Positions 22,027 to 34,500 of a stretch of DNA of 64,000 bases are shown here, piece by piece. A program made the position numbers and the translations under genes. The DNA is taken from NCBI RefSeq assembly GCF_036785885.1, contig NC_092312.1:37303239-37367238 (forward strand), in the 5' to 3' direction. The notes beneath the pieces are model-generated. The model saw only the letters and a list, made by a program, of their open reading frames with translations. It had not been told where the DNA came from and searched no databases. How positions within the stretch are numbered: the first letter of the stretch is position 1; every line of letters begins with the position of its first letter. This DNA comes from Coffea arabica. Its lineage: Eukaryota > Streptophyta > Magnoliopsida > Gentianales > Rubiaceae.

Positions 22027-25000
22027 TTATAAAACAATTGCTTGAGCTCTAGTGAATACAAAAACTCCACCGCCTCCAACAGCACGACCTAAAAGCATAT
22101 ATCTGTCCAGATACGATAGGTAATACAGACCTCCCACAGAATTCCTGCATATTCCATAACATGCGAAAATTAAGAATTAATCTTCTAAATACTGACAGTA
22201 TATATATTGTCAATATTAGATGAATGACAATTTTATAAAATTTGAATTTAAAATCTAATTTTTGCACGCGTGTCATAATCCAACTGCAATAATGTATACA
22301 GTAACAGTGTATGTAAAATTTACTCAAAAATCTACCAATCACAGATCAACAATGATTGCAATTATATGTGCCAGTACATACCTCCCTGGGTTTCTCACAG
22401 GAAATTCAGCTTTGAAAGCTCGGATGAACTGTAAGATCTGCGTTATTCATCATGCAACTTCTGAGCAAAAGCATTGGATAATAGTGTAAAAAGTTACATA
22501 CTTGAGATAATCTGCATATTGAAGAGGTCATGTGAATATGACCCTGGGCCTAGTCCAAATATAGCATGCTTTGTTTACTGTAGCACACGTCAACCAGGCA
22601 GAAAGGAATAGCAGCATAAACAAACAAATGTTTACATGTTTTTCAGGTCACCTTTGTTCTAACCTCTAAACTCAAATAGACCACAGAAAATAAAAACAAA
22701 AAAAGTAAGGATATCAGCGTGAATAAGGATTTAGCTTCTTTTTCTTTGTTTATCAGTTTATTTAAAAAATTTTAACCTCGTGAAAAGTTTAGCATATAGT
22801 TAGCTTTCAGCTTAAATTAAACAGAATTTAGACTGAAATCTTGCCAGAAGATAAAATTCAAGACTAGACAATGGAAATCTCCAGCTTAAGAGCATAGGAC
22901 ATACCTGTAAGCTAATAAATGACCTTGGTAGTATTGCTGGAGCTATCAGAGCTTGCAATTCTTCACTAATATTTATCTTGTTAAGAGCTATCTGTTAAAG
23001 AAAGTTGGCATCCCAAAAACACTCCAAATAAGCTAATTGCAATACTTTTTGTATTAGTTGAGATTTCCACATATGCTAAGCTCGAAAGCTGGTAATTAAC
23101 CATGAATTCAGTTTCTGATAAATTCCAGTTCATCATCCTGAGAAATGATGTTAACTGAGGTTTGTACCCAAAGACTAGTTTGTTAAAGAGACTCGCAGTC
23201 CTCCAATGAAAAAAAAATTGAAACAAAGGAGTAAGGTCCATCTTACATTTAAGTTTACAAAGACAAAAAATCTTTACAATGCCTTAATCCATGAAAAAAG
23301 AGTAAATATGCAATTCCAGATTAGTCATTTGAAAAGCAGGCATAAAAATCACAAGTTCTTCAAAGGAGCATGCAGCTAATAATTTTTTAAACTTGCTAAT
23401 CCTTGATATGCATTTCATATTGACTATTGATTGAGATTGAGAAGCAAACCTCTTCAAACTGAAGATAAATGTTGCGCGACGAAACAACAGAGAATTTGGC
23501 AGAGACAAGCAAAGTTGCACCTTCTTGCTCCTGTCAGAATGCCAAAATCGTATTTGTCTCAACGGAAAGCTCACAAAGGATAAGAATCAAAAGATAATAG
23601 ACAAAGAAAACCAGACTCTACAACTTTTTTCTACCATTAATTTATAGTTAATACAGAACAAACAGTTAGTGAGGCAACTCTTAGGATTCAGAAATACAAT
23701 GCAGTCATACAAACAACCTAAGCGGCCCCAAAAATACTCTACTCCCATCACACCAGCAGAATCTCATCACAATGTCTTCCATAAATGCCAGCAAAGATTT
23801 CGAATATTCCTTCAGAACTGGAAAGAATCATCCTAAGAGGTTATGTCTGATGTTACTTCTATGTTACATCTGCTTAAATGTTTGATCTATAGTAACTTAT
23901 CAGCTAAGAAGGGATCACTATGAAAAGCTGGATTCACATAAGAAAATACTTGAGCAACTAGAAGATGATTTGATTTGCTTCATTGACCTTTTACTTGGTT
24001 CACTGTAAATTTGTAATAAAAAAAAAACAAACTCTTTCATAAGAAACAGCATTTCAAAGTTGGAAGCAACACCTTAGACTGGGATTTCCAGAGGATAATC
24101 AAGTAAGCAGTCTTACATGAACCGTTATGTTTCCAAAATGATATCTCGCTAAGCACAAGAAGCAACCTCGCAACTTGAAAAAGAACAATAAGTAGAGAAT
24201 CATTTCACTAATAATAATAGAATTGATACTTTACCTCCAACAAACTTGGAATACTCCACTTCACAATATTACGTACTACTCCTCCATTGGATTCATCCTG
24301 GCATTCAAATTTTTGAAAAACCTGGCCGACCTGTTGACAACCATGTCAACCACAGATATGACGATGCAGGAAATGAGATTACTTTAGGTCACAAAGGGAT
24401 AAAGGAAAAGAAAATGGGTTATGTGTAGTTCCTCAACGAATATAACCTGAAAGAAGGGAAGCCTTGAAGCTGACTCAAAAAGAATGAGGACATCAGGAGC
24501 AGATGTGTATTGCAGACGCCATGTCCCATCCAACTCACCTAAGTCAATGGCTTCACCTGCATCAAAAGCTTCCACGCTTACCTGGCTCATTTGGGGAATT
24601 CATGAAAGATTAGAACCACATTAGAGAAGGAGCATTTAAAAACATATCCGTCTCTTGAGAAGAGGGTAAGAAAACTGACTAGAGCTTCCTCAATTGAAGA
24701 GCGCTGGTCAGCAGTTGTCACAAGTCCACGTTGAGTGTCCTGGATGACTCTAAGCAATTCATACTTCTTGTCTTCCAGTTCAGTTTCAGCATCCTGAAAA
24801 TGACAATTGATAGCTTTTCTAGTGAGAAAAGTACAGAAAGATGGGCATGGAAAACACTGTTTCAGAATCCAACAGAAATATACTAATAATATATTATCCA
24901 TTAAAGAAGACTGAGGACAGAACCCTTCTTGGAGACAGCCCTACAGTTGCTGAATAACGGAGCACTTTTGGATGGTGCACATTGGTAGAAGAGTTTGGAG

Positions 25001-25076
25001 TCGGTACCAGAGACTTTTTGAATGGTATAGCCCTAATTACTGCTGCAGAACACACGGGAAAAGCAATTACATGCAT
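22027..25076 (-). CDS. FBN10: Plastid fibrillin (PAP/fibrillin family), FBN10-like
   Basis: Fibrillins are plastid lipid-associated proteins of plastoglobules and thylakoids; the exact role of this member is little known. Exons, all with GT-AG borders: start exon 25076 to about 24910 (end not resolved), 24680-24793, 24447-24581, 24235-24330, 23450-23530, 22905-22991, 22382-22437, 22027-22144. The ATG at 25074-25076 opens a Ser/Arg-rich, acid-poor leader, a likely chloroplast transit peptide. The mature part shows the PAP domain: DTQRGLVTTADQRSSIEEAL, LDGTWRLQYTSAPDVLILFE, FQKFECQDESNGGVVRNIV, ISEELQALIAPAILPRSF, and the C-terminal GGLYYLSYLD...GGGGVFVFTR signature. No stop or frame break was seen. 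Family assignment is firm; the FBN10 identity is from memory of the Arabidopsis paralogues and needs a tree. Confidence 0.82.
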
Positions 25077-26780
25077 TTTCTGGGCCAATCTACTTCTGCT
25101 CACATCTGTATGAAAACCACCCAATATGTCACCTGGCATTTTGGCATGGGAACAAATTATGTGTTGTTTTGCCCAATTTGATAGCACAGATGACCAAACT
25201 AGCCAACATATTTCTTTTCTTGATCTGATGGTCAATAGTGCACTTCAAAACAATATATTTAATACCACATACAATTTGACATCTCCTTAACAAGCATATC
25301 AAAATTTGTAAGCTTACTGCAGAAGTGAAGAAGTTGGGAAAACAAATGAGAGCAAACTGTAGGGGGGGCAACTGATTGAATAGCTAAGACGACCAGTATC
25401 GTGCTCTTGACAAAACATTGCTTGTCAATCCAAGACAAACCTATAAGTGAAACATGCGATAGCAGTTCAAAGTATGCACTGCTGATTCAACAATGACCTT
25501 CACCTAGAGTGACAATTCTAGCTGTAAAAGACAAATATCTGCGCAGCCACTACCAGAGCAAAACACTACGATGTCAAAAAAGTCTAAAAAGTCTTCAAAG
25601 TGTATGCATCTAAAAAGTCAGTATTTAGAAGAAAATCCCAGAATCATATCATCGAGCAAAGAAATAACCACTATAATGAAAATACCAAACTCAGCGGCAA
25701 AGTAAAATTTGCAAGATAAGATGCAAAAATCAGAAAATAGTAGTAAACAACAAGAAAAACAAGAAAAGCATTATATGCCTGAAAGAAAATGACAAAACCA
25801 GCATCAAAGCAAACTGATAAGAGGAAATGCAAGACAAATTGCCAGACTGGAAAAAGCATAATATAACCCATCAAAAGTTTTGACAAATGTGGATGAAGAC
25901 ATACAAAAATCAAATAAAATCAGATACCAGATCCCTTGAATCTATCCACCCCGAATATAAGCTATTCAAGGCAAAACCATCCTAGGGCTCTATCTGGGGC
26001 GAGAACTAACTATCTCAAAAGCTGATGCACATAATATGATCATGACAATGGACTAATTATAATTGTTCCCGGTGAGTTACTAATTAAAAGCAGCTCAACA
26101 AGATTAGTTGCTCTACCTTCCAAAAATAACAAGTGCATTTGGATTGAAAATTATTTGGAAACATAATCAACTACTCTTTCTAATATCGCCAATTACATTT
26201 TCTAGATTCACCAGTAATACTTTTTTTTTCGGCATTATTGCTAACCAATTCATTGCTGAGGCATTCAAAACATTTTTCTTTCATTCCTTTTTCTTTTAAA
26301 CCATTGGATGAATTCTGGTGGAAAAGAGGGTAACTACTGAAGCATAGTGCTACAAATTAAAGCTGTAAAAGCAAAATTCTAAGAACGAAATTCTAACAAA
26401 AGTGATCGAATTTATCACAATTTATGATTATTTTCAACACGAATAATGTCATATCATCACTACAGCTGGGATTGAAAAGAAAAGGCAAAACAGCAGATAA
26501 AAATTCAGAAAAGAGAAATTAGAGACACTCAAACAAGGAAAGGAAGTGAAGAAATGCAGGCTTACTACTAAAAAAGAAGCAAAATGGAAGGAAAAAGCCA
26601 AATAAGATTGTTAGGAGGAGAAGAAGGAAAACAGGAGACAAAATGCCAGACTTACCAGAAACTGAAACAGAGACAGAGAAAGTGACTTAAAGAGTTGGTT
26701 GGAGATAGAATTCCCGCTCCAGAGTTTTCCTGGTCTCCTCCATTTCCACTGTATGCCTTTCTTTTTTTGGCTCTCTTAAA
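25077..26780. other. 5' flank of the fibrillin gene
   Basis: No further coding exon was recognised upstream of the proposed start. A pyrimidine-rich (minus strand) segment near 26640-26750 would suit a 5' UTR or promoter of a minus-strand gene, with a possible splice donor (reverse of CTTACC) near 26655, so a 5' UTR intron is conceivable. This is inference only. Confidence 0.3.
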
Positions 26781-26849
26781 TAGTCTTAATGGACGAAATT
26801 GCCCCAGTGCTCCAGTGCATTTTTTCATTGAAGGTACCTTTAAAAAAAT

Positions 26850-27350
26850 TTAAAACGTTCCTCACATTTTATCAAATCAATTTTTTTATCCTTCATATAT
26901 AAAATGATAACTTTACATTCTTTACAAAATCAAGTTAAATTTTAGTTTCAACTTAATTTTTTAAATTATTTTTATACTGAATTTTTCACATGATCACACA
27001 TGCTCATTTTTTAGTTGTAAAAAATATTTGTAGTTAAACAAATAATCCGATCCATATTTATTTCTGTCTTTTGTTGGACTGACCCAAATCATATTTATTT
27101 TTTATTTAAAAAAAGAGATTGGACCCAATCCATATTTTTTTTGTCACTAAAAGAGTGGGATCTCACCTTTTTAGACACAAAAAAATGGTTGCATGTGGGT
27201 TACATGATGATTTCAAATTAAAAGGTGATCAAAAACTTAAATTGCTACCAAATTTTATCAATTTGGATTTGTAATTGTAAAGGATGTAAAGTTAATATTT
27301 TAAAAACAAATGATGAAAAAATTGTTTGACAAAATTTGAGGGACATCTTA
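26850..27350. mobile_element. MITE-like element with about 80-bp imperfect inverted ends
   Basis: The left end (TTCCTCACATTTTATCAAA, then AACTTTACAT) is mirrored at the right end (ATGTAAAGTTAATATTTTAA, then TTTGACAAAATTTGAGGGA). Mismatches are frequent, so it is an old copy. The family and the target duplication are not resolved. Confidence 0.6.
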
Positions 27351-27451
27351 AACGATTGTCCTTACTTAAAATTTCATTTATTTTGGGTTAATAAATTGTC
27401 TTTTCAAGTTGTCCCTCCAGCGGACTATTCAATTCTTCTGTTTAACTTTCC

Positions 27452-27720
27452 GGGATAATTTCACAAATTTCTGACACTTGCATCGACACCCTCTCAAGGT
27501 ATTAAAATTTTCATTGAGCTCCCTTACTTTTGAGATTTTGGTAACAATTCAATCAAACTACGATTCAAATATTATTGTCATGACAAAGATGACATTTTAT
27601 TCCATCAATGCCCTCTTACTCCCTATATTAGTACAAGATTGCAAATTATTAAAAAAGTTGAAATGATTATCAAAGTTGAGGGAGTATAAATACAATTCAG
27701 GAAATTTCAAGCACTGGTTG
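27452..27720. repeat. GGGATAATTTCA-family MITE-like repeat
   Basis: Begins GGGATAATTTCACAAATTTC followed by CACTTGCATCGACACCCTC, which appears in reverse and diverged form at about 47505-47561 (GTTGTCAATACAAGTGTC, TGTGAAATTATCCC). The segment ends near AATTCAGGAAATTTCAAGC. Non-coding. Confidence 0.45.
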
Positions 27721-27903
27721 GAGACATAAGCATTGTTTTAACATGAACAGCAATGGCTACCTACAACCTTCCAATGGCTAGATTTTTTTATCAGTTCCAA
27801 CCATATATAAACATCAGAAGTGCATGTACACCCTCAGGTTTATGATTGGGAGGAGCAAGAGTTTTGCATTTACAGGAAATACTGAAAACATTTAGTGGAA
27901 ATT

Positions 27904-28305
27904 ATGGCCTCTTCAAGCCAAAAGGGAGAATCATGGAATTCACCAACATCTTTCACTATTAAAAACAGATATTGCTATTGTAATCGTAAGGCGACAGTAA
28001 AGATATCGGAGAGTGAAAAGAATCCGGACAAGTTGTATTTCTACTATTCAAAATGCAACTATTTTAAATGGTATGATGAAGGAGAAAAAGAAGAAGTTGA
28101 TAGCAGAAGAAGCAACTGAGACACAGAGAGGGAAGGAGTCATTAGTAGAAGAGTTCTTGACATTTCAGAAAGGCAAACCGAAGTTGTAGTGGAACAACAA
28201 AGACTATTTCCACTACCAGGTGGTTTAGGAAACATGCTGCTCATCATCAACCTCATATTGTTAGCTATATTTATTTTCATTCAAATAGTCAAATCAATTA
28301 GATGA
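27904..28305 (+). pseudogene. GRF-type zinc finger protein with C-terminal membrane segment, interrupted
   Basis: The ATG at 27904 opens a frame with a GRF zinc finger at about residues 20-60 (CYCNRKATVKISESEKNPDK, then SKCNYFKWYD). An in-frame TGA at 28117-28119 interrupts it, after which the same frame continues through a charged, probably coiled-coil stretch (GVISRRVLDISERQTEVVVE) to a hydrophobic C-terminal helix (LLIINLILLAIFIFIQIV) and TGA at 28303-28305. One zinc ligand also seems lost: YFYYSKC where YFYCSKC is usual. GRF fingers bind nucleic acid in other proteins; these small plant GRF/transmembrane proteins have no known function and occur in many genomic copies. Two independent defects argue for a pseudogene. 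Confidence 0.7.
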
Positions 28306-28821
28306 ACCCATGTAAATGTATAGCAACATTCTATCAATTGTAGTATGCCTTTTTTAGTGATAGGCAATTCATGTATGCAGGCTATGTGAATTAGAATTCT
28401 GCATAAACCAATGTAAAATCATGTATGCATCAATATAGACTCATGTATGAAGTAATGAATAGCTACAGTACTTCACAACTACTCCTAGATACTTAGTAAT
28501 AAGTGCAGAATGTCAACATATAAACCAGTCATGTATGATCGATGAAAAGATAAGGCACATTCAAGACGCTAACAAGGATATTACTCTTGCTAAAATGCTA
28601 GTTATATACTATAGCTGATCCACATTTCCATCAATGCAATCCACAAGTACAAAACACCATCTACAACAAACAGTAATGTAGATGGTAAGGATTGCACCAC
28701 TACTATTGTAAAAGATTGTTAGCAACCATTTACAAAAACATTTCAGGTGTCTTAACTAATGGTACTTTCCCATATAGCAGCACCGAATACAAAAGATATT
28801 AAGCTAATCATGTTTAACTGG

Positions 28822-29034
28822 TTAATCAAAACATATGCTGAAAGTACTGGTACTACTAATGTTGTTGGAGTTCACATTTGTTGATGCATTCATGCTACCA
28901 AATGTAGCATTTGTAGATTCAAAAGTAGGTTGAACTAGCACCTGAGGATTGTCATGACCATTTCTAGTTCTTTTAGTCCTACCATCACTTCTTGCTATTG
29001 AAGTAGAAGGATTGTTTGAAGCAGGCCTTCTTCT
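28822..29034 (-). pseudogene. Possible transposase C-terminal exon (low-complexity basic tail)
   Basis: A 70-codon open exon preceded by a CAG acceptor (29035-29037) and ended by TAA at 28822-28824. It is rich in Ser, Thr and Asn, starting RRRPASNNPSTSIARSDGR. This resembles the disordered tails of plant MULE transposases, but there is no diagnostic motif. It faces the GRF gene tail to tail 517 bp away. Confidence 0.3.
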
Positions 29035-29088
29035 CTGTAAACATTAATGCAACAAACTGAAGTTCAATTAAAAAAATTACATCCAAAA

Positions 29089-32000
29089 TGTGACGCCCCC
29101 ACCTCTCTCTAAGGTGAATTAAAGGATATCAGCGGGACGCCAACCCAGCTCTCGCCAGGAATCGGTATAATTCCCGTTCAAGCTTAATATAATAATAACC
29201 AATAAAACAAGACAAAATAATAAAGAGAAGTCGTTTCCATACAATTAGGGTTCAATCTTACATTACAAGATTTAAAATACATTTACTTTCTCAAAATGTG
29301 CAACTCTCAATTGTCTAGTCAAATACATTTAATTCCCTAAACCAAAAGTTCATCCAAATGGCTTCTCGAATGTCACTCCATATCGGTTCCTGTTAAGAAA
29401 AACAAATCTACGGGGTGAGCAATTGCTCGTGAGGCCAAGAAATACACATGCAAACACGTAGTCCAAGTAGCAATCACATTTAGCAAATAAAACAGTAGTT
29501 TATAAGTAATTAACAATTCGAGTGAGAAAAGTAAACAGAAACAATTCAAGAATATGAGAGCTTTCAAGAGGTAAGTTACACTTGCTTCGTCAAACCTTAA
29601 TAGAACACCTTCCCGTGATGACATTCTGTCAACCGGGTTGGCATTTAAGTGCGTAGGATTTCGCTTACTTCACAGTTTTGTCCACCATACACCGCACCAG
29701 GTCCGAACTGCTATAAAAGGCGCTACTACTCGAGTAGACCAAGCAAGATCTTTCCAATAGATCAAACTTATGTTTTTCTTATGGCTCTCCAAGGTTCCCG
29801 ACCAAGCCCATGTCGGCTCGAGTCGAAGGTCAGCCAATGAGTTTGGGCGTCCCCCAATTCAGTTGTAAGTCAAGGAGATTCACTCCAACGACATGTATAC
29901 AGTTCAGTTATGGGTCGAGGAGATTCACTCCAATGACATATGCAGCCATATCATATAATTCAGTTCAGGTAATTCAATTCAATTCAAGCAATTTAGTTTC
30001 AATTCATTTTAATGAGAACGAGTGCGATAAAGTACACACTTGACTCAGCAGTTATCAATTTTTCAGTTCATAAGGAGCAATTCACATAATTGCAACAAAA
30101 CATGCACTTGACACTCACCAATCAAAATAAGGGAGTGGTGCTCAATCAAGTGTTTAGGCATCCCCAGTGAGATCCTCTTGAAAATTCCCTTGAGTGCCTG
30201 AGCAAATAATAATTATCTATCACACACTATTGCTTAAAAACCCCTAGTTAATAAGGGAGATTGTACACTTGTACAATCTAAGAAAATATCATGAATGAGA
30301 GCCTTAATTACTCGTAAATCGAGACTCAAAAGTGGGGTTTAATAATGCAAGGAAAAACTGTTTTCCTTCAAGAAATCAAGTCTAAAACAGTCATTCAATA
30401 TTGAAGGGTAGTGAAGAGTTTCTAAAAACTCAATTCCTATCAAGTTCAAAAATTTCAGTTTTAATGAGCAATCTTTGAAATATCGGATCTTGCACTCAGT
30501 AGGTCCAAAATTGGAAAACTTGGTACCGTTGGAAACTAATTCCAAAGTGCTAAAAGTTTCTAAAAGACACTTTTCTAGGATTATAAATGGAAGACATTCA
30601 AATTTCAGCTTAAAGGGGCTGACTTGGACTCCCAAGACAGTTTCGGTCTTAGTTTTCGGTAAACTTTGGAAATTTTGCAAAATTCACAGAAAGTGAACTA
30701 GCCTCTAAAATTCACAAAACTATTAGAGTTCCAATTAAAGTTTTAAAAACAACAAACAGAACTAGAATCGGGGTTTTGAACTCCAAGATATAGCAGCTCA
30801 AAGTTGTTAAAAATAAGGACTGCTTAGTCCATTTTCTAGATTTGAAAGGTAACTTTGGGATCTTATTTGTACATCAAAACAGTCTTAGAATGATACCAAA
30901 ATTGGAACAATTCAACTGTCATATGAGAACTACTCCTCTATCAAATTTCATTTGAAAACTCGCACGAAAAAGTAGTGTACAAAACTACCAAATTTCAAGA
31001 AAATCCCAAGACCAAGCTGTCTTTTGCTTTCTTCTTCCTTTTTAAATATTTTGCCCAATGAAAATGACTCAAATCTGGCTCATTTATAAAACAAAACTCT
31101 GAGAAACATGCAATATATATTTAGTAGGTGATTAACACCAAAATTTTCAAAATAACAAGTCCCAATTCAAGCTAGACCATTCGGCTAGCAAAAATTAGGG
31201 TTTTCTATCACTGGTGCAGTTCGATAATTTGACCACACATCACTCAATTCAACTTGAAATTGGGCATGGTTGGTGGCGTTGGAAATTACATTCAAAAAAC
31301 TACAATTTATCAGAAGAAATCGTTTTGAAAATCAGTTCATAACTAGCTCAAATTCAAGCGACAACTGCAACTTATCACTGTCACTCGCATAACATAGCAG
31401 AACAGAACAGGTAACTTTGGTGAAATACTACGGCTCACCCAATTGGAATAAGAGGGTACATTTTATACCGTTAGAAAACTACGGATGTCTAGTTTCAAAT
31501 TTCGGAAACGCCACTTGATTTCAACGTCTGAACAGAGAGTTATGATCGTTCAAAGAGGCTCTGTCTAGAACATCTGGACACCATTTTTCTAGAATTTTAT
31601 CATTTCGAAATTCCAACTTTTACCCAACCAAATCAAATGATTGTTGGTAGAAATTTTTCACACATCCTATACAACATATCTAAATCAGATTCAAGGTCAT
31701 TTGATCACCAAAAATTCAAATCAAAGGTTCGGCAAAAACAGGGCAGAATTGGTTAGCAACCAACCGAAATTTTCTTCAACTTTCCTTTCAATTTTTCCAA
31801 CTAATCTTACCTTGTTTACCACTTAATTAATACAAACCACACTTATAATCACCATATCAATCCAATATATCTATTGTGGGATTTCATAGAGCCCACTCCA
31901 ATCATTTTCACTCAAATAACAACATCCACATGAACCTACAAGCTTCCTAGCAAAATTTAACCAACTATAACTAAGATTAAGGGACCGGATGATTACCTTC

Positions 32001-32259
32001 TACTTCTCGGTGAAATATCAGAAATTTTGCACCTCTAAAACCCAAGAAAAATCGTGAGAAAGATGCTTCCTTCCTAGTCCAAGTGAATCTCCAAGTGAAG
32101 TAGAAGTTGTGTGGTGAATTGGGAGTGAAATGATGCAAGAATGGTGTGAAATGGAAAGAGCTCTTGCTCTTCTTCTTCCCTAAGGAATTTCGGCCAGCCT
32201 TGAGTGAGGAGAGAGAGTGTGCAGCTGATAACTAAAGCATCTCTTGGAAGCTTGGATAC
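29089..32259 (-). mobile_element. 5'-truncated LTR of a Ty3/gypsy-like retrotransposon (minus orientation)
   Basis: Read on the minus strand this ends in GGGGGCGTCACA at 29089. It shares ordered landmarks with the plus-oriented LTR at 60579-64000: a segment with GGCCGAA near the 5' side (about 32190), repeated long lines with GGTACCGTTGGAAA-like phrases in the middle, and ACCCCGTAGATTTGTTTTTC near the 3' side (about 29410; compare ACCCCGTTCCATTTG at about 63847). It lacks the first several hundred bases present in the other copy and stops where a different LTR begins (TGTCGCGCCCC at 32260). No coding frame survives inside. Confidence 0.6.
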
Positions 32260-32496
32260 TGTCGCGCCCCATTTTTGGAAAATTGGAAAAAAGTGTTTTG
32301 AAATCATAATGTGTAATGTGTGTGAAATATGTGAAGTGTGTGAATGTGAGAAATAAAGAAAAAGGCCATGAGACTTTTAAATGTGACGGTTTGGCCAAAA
32401 TAATAATCTAAAAAGGTTTTTAAACGGAAAAACAGGAGTCGCTACTTGGTATTGAGTTGGGGTGTACCAAGTCACCCAAAAAGTAATTTTTGAAAA
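32260..32496 (+). mobile_element. Left fragment of an outer LTR element interrupted by the gypsy insertion
   Basis: Starts TGTCGCGCCCCATTTTTGG and contains GGAGTCGCTACTTGGTATTG, phrases typical of a widespread plant LTR family. It continues at 39831 with GACGAGTTCGGGGGTCACGG and AAGGCACCCTTTTACCC, which normally follow in the same LTR, so 32497-39825 is a nested insertion. Confidence 0.65.
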
Positions 32497-33236
32497 TGAT
32501 GTGCGACGGATCTAGACGAACACCAAGTTGGGTTGATTGCGGAACTTTGACCCTTCTAGAATCACAAGTCACGAACTAAGGAGACTCCTCAACCCAAGAC
32601 GAGCAAATTTAGTGAACCAAAAGTATAGTTAGAAGAACGCCACAATCAAGGGAGACTACTTGATTGATAAGTTCGATGAACAGCTTGAGATTAATTCTCA
32701 AGTATTCAAAGGAAATTCTCTTGAGGCAAGAGAGAGTGAATAAACTCACGAATATTTTATAAAATATGAATTCCCCTTTAATGAATGAAAACCTAGGCTA
32801 TATATAGTCTTACAAGACTCAAACCCTAGAATGTCCAATGGACGACCTTGCCCTTCATTAAGGGTGAAAATATCTAACAACTAATTGACTAAAATTAAGA
32901 CTCTGAATTCGGCCAAAGTGAAGTGAAAATTGACCGAAATTATTAATGCTAACAAACAACTAATAATGGTAACTAAAACCCTAATTAGCAAGCTAGTGCT
33001 CCGTGAACTAGTTTTCACTTGGTTCTTCCATTTGAAGGAAAGTGTATAGAGTAGTCTCTCCATTATGTAATCCTTCAATGGTCCTCAAGTCATCACCAAC
33101 TCGTTCTTGAATCGTGCAAACAAGAGCTTGAAGTGATTCTTGAATTCTCCTAGCACGCGCTCTTATAATTGGACCACTGGGTATTTGCATGACCTGAGCA
33201 CTAGAAGTTTGAGCAGCCTTGAGCCCCTCCTCATTA
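32497..33236 (-). repeat. 3' LTR of the gypsy element
   Basis: Near-identical to 39087-39825. In element orientation it ends CGCACATCA. It contains the last 76 or so codons of the polyprotein (stop at 33008-33010), and therefore does double duty as coding and regulatory sequence. Confidence 0.92.
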
Positions 33237-34492
33237 GTCCCCTCCTCTTGAAGGCGATTTGTTCTCAAATCAAACTCATCGTCTGCATGAAAAGGACTCA
33301 AGTCAGATACATTAAAAGTAACATGTACCCCATACTCACCTAGAAGTTCAAGTTTGTAGGCATTGTCATTTATACGCTCCAGGACTTGGAATGGACCATC
33401 TCCCCGTGGAAGTAGCTTACTACGCCTTTTGACTGGGAACCTCTCTTTGCGCATGTGTATCCATACCCAATCGCCAGGCTCAAAGACCATCTTGCGGCGC
33501 CCCTTGTTGGCACTTTGGATGTATTGAAGTGTACGCTTCTCGATGTTGGCTGGCACCTTAGTGTGTAACTCACGTACATATGCTGCTTTGTTCTTACCAT
33601 CCAAGTTAACTCTCTCATGAACAGGTAAAGGAGTTAAATCCAAAGGTGTGAGAGGGTTAAAACCATACACAATTTCAAACGGCGAATAATGTGTAACAGA
33701 ATGAACAGTGCGATTGTATGCAAATTTCACATGTGGTAAGCAATCTTCCCAAAATTTAATGTTCTTTTTTATAATTGCGCGCAACAGGGTAGATAAAGTC
33801 CTATTAACCACTTCGGTTTGACCATCAGTTTGTGGGTGGGTAGAAGTAGAAAATAGCAATTTAGTACCTAGTTTACACCACAAAGTTTTCCAAAAATAGC
33901 TAAGAAATTTGGCGTCCCTATCAGAAACAATAGTGCGTGGCATGCCATGTAATCTAACTATCTCACGAAAGAATAAATCTGCAACATGCTTAGCATCATC
34001 TGTTTTAAGACAAGGAATAAAATAGGCCATTTTGGAGAAGCGGTCAACTACCACATATATTGAATCATGTCCTTTTCTAGTTCTAGGTAGTCCAAGCACA
34101 AAATCCATTGACAGATCAACCCATGGTTCATGTGGAATTGACAAAGGTGTATAGAGACCATAAGGGTGTACCTTTGATTTGGCTTGGTGACAAGTCACAC
34201 ACCTTTCAATGTGCCGTTCTACGTCACTCCTCATGCGTGGCCAGAAGAAATGCTCTTGGAGAATCATTAAGGTTTTGGCAATGCCAAAGTGTCCCATTAG
34301 TCCTCCTCCATGAGTTTCTCTCACTAGGAGCGTGCGCATGGAGCTCTTGAAAATGCAAAACTTGTCCTTGTAGTATAAGAACCCCTGAGAGATGAAATAG
34401 TACTCACGAGAGTGTCGTGGCAAGGAAACAAAAATCTCACCAAAATCTGAGTTAGCTGCATAAAGATCTTTAAGGAATTCAAAACCAAGCAA
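33008..34492 (-). CDS. Gypsy integrase and polyprotein C-terminus
   Basis: A 494-codon frame that continues the upstream gag-pol frame after a frame break. Zinc-binding HHCC module at about residues 61-101 (HGGGLMGHFG, CVTCHQAK), then the catalytic core with D130 (DLSMDF), D191 (VSDRDAKF) and E227 (GQTEVVNR), the D,D-35-E arrangement of retroviral-type integrases. A GPF...NAYKLELLGEYGVHVTFNVSDLSPF segment at about residues 368-402 is the usual end of gypsy integrase. The tail beyond about residue 419 lies in the 3' LTR and shows no clear chromodomain. The catalytic residues are intact; without the upstream frame it would be untranslated. Confidence 0.88.
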   Translation of the reverse strand: MLGFEFLKDLYAANSDFGEIFVSLPRHSREYYFISQGFLYYKDKFCIFKSSMRTLLVRETHGGGLMGHFGIAKTLMILQEHFFWPRMRSDVERHIERCVTCHQAKSKVHPYGLYTPLSIPHEPWVDLSMDFVLGLPRTRKGHDSIYVVVDRFSKMAYFIPCLKTDDAKHVADLFFREIVRLHGMPRTIVSDRDAKFLSYFWKTLWCKLGTKLLFSTSTHPQTDGQTEVVNRTLSTLLRAIIKKNIKFWEDCLPHVKFAYNRTVHSVTHYSPFEIVYGFNPLTPLDLTPLPVHERVNLDGKNKAAYVRELHTKVPANIEKRTLQYIQSANKGRRKMVFEPGDWVWIHMRKERFPVKRRSKLLPRGDGPFQVLERINDNAYKLELLGEYGVHVTFNVSDLSPFHADDEFDLRTNRLQEEGTNEEGLKAAQTSSAQVMQIPSGPIIRARARRIQESLQALVCTIQERVGDDLRTIEGLHNGETTLYTFLQMEEPSEN

Positions 34493-34500
34493 CTTAGCAT

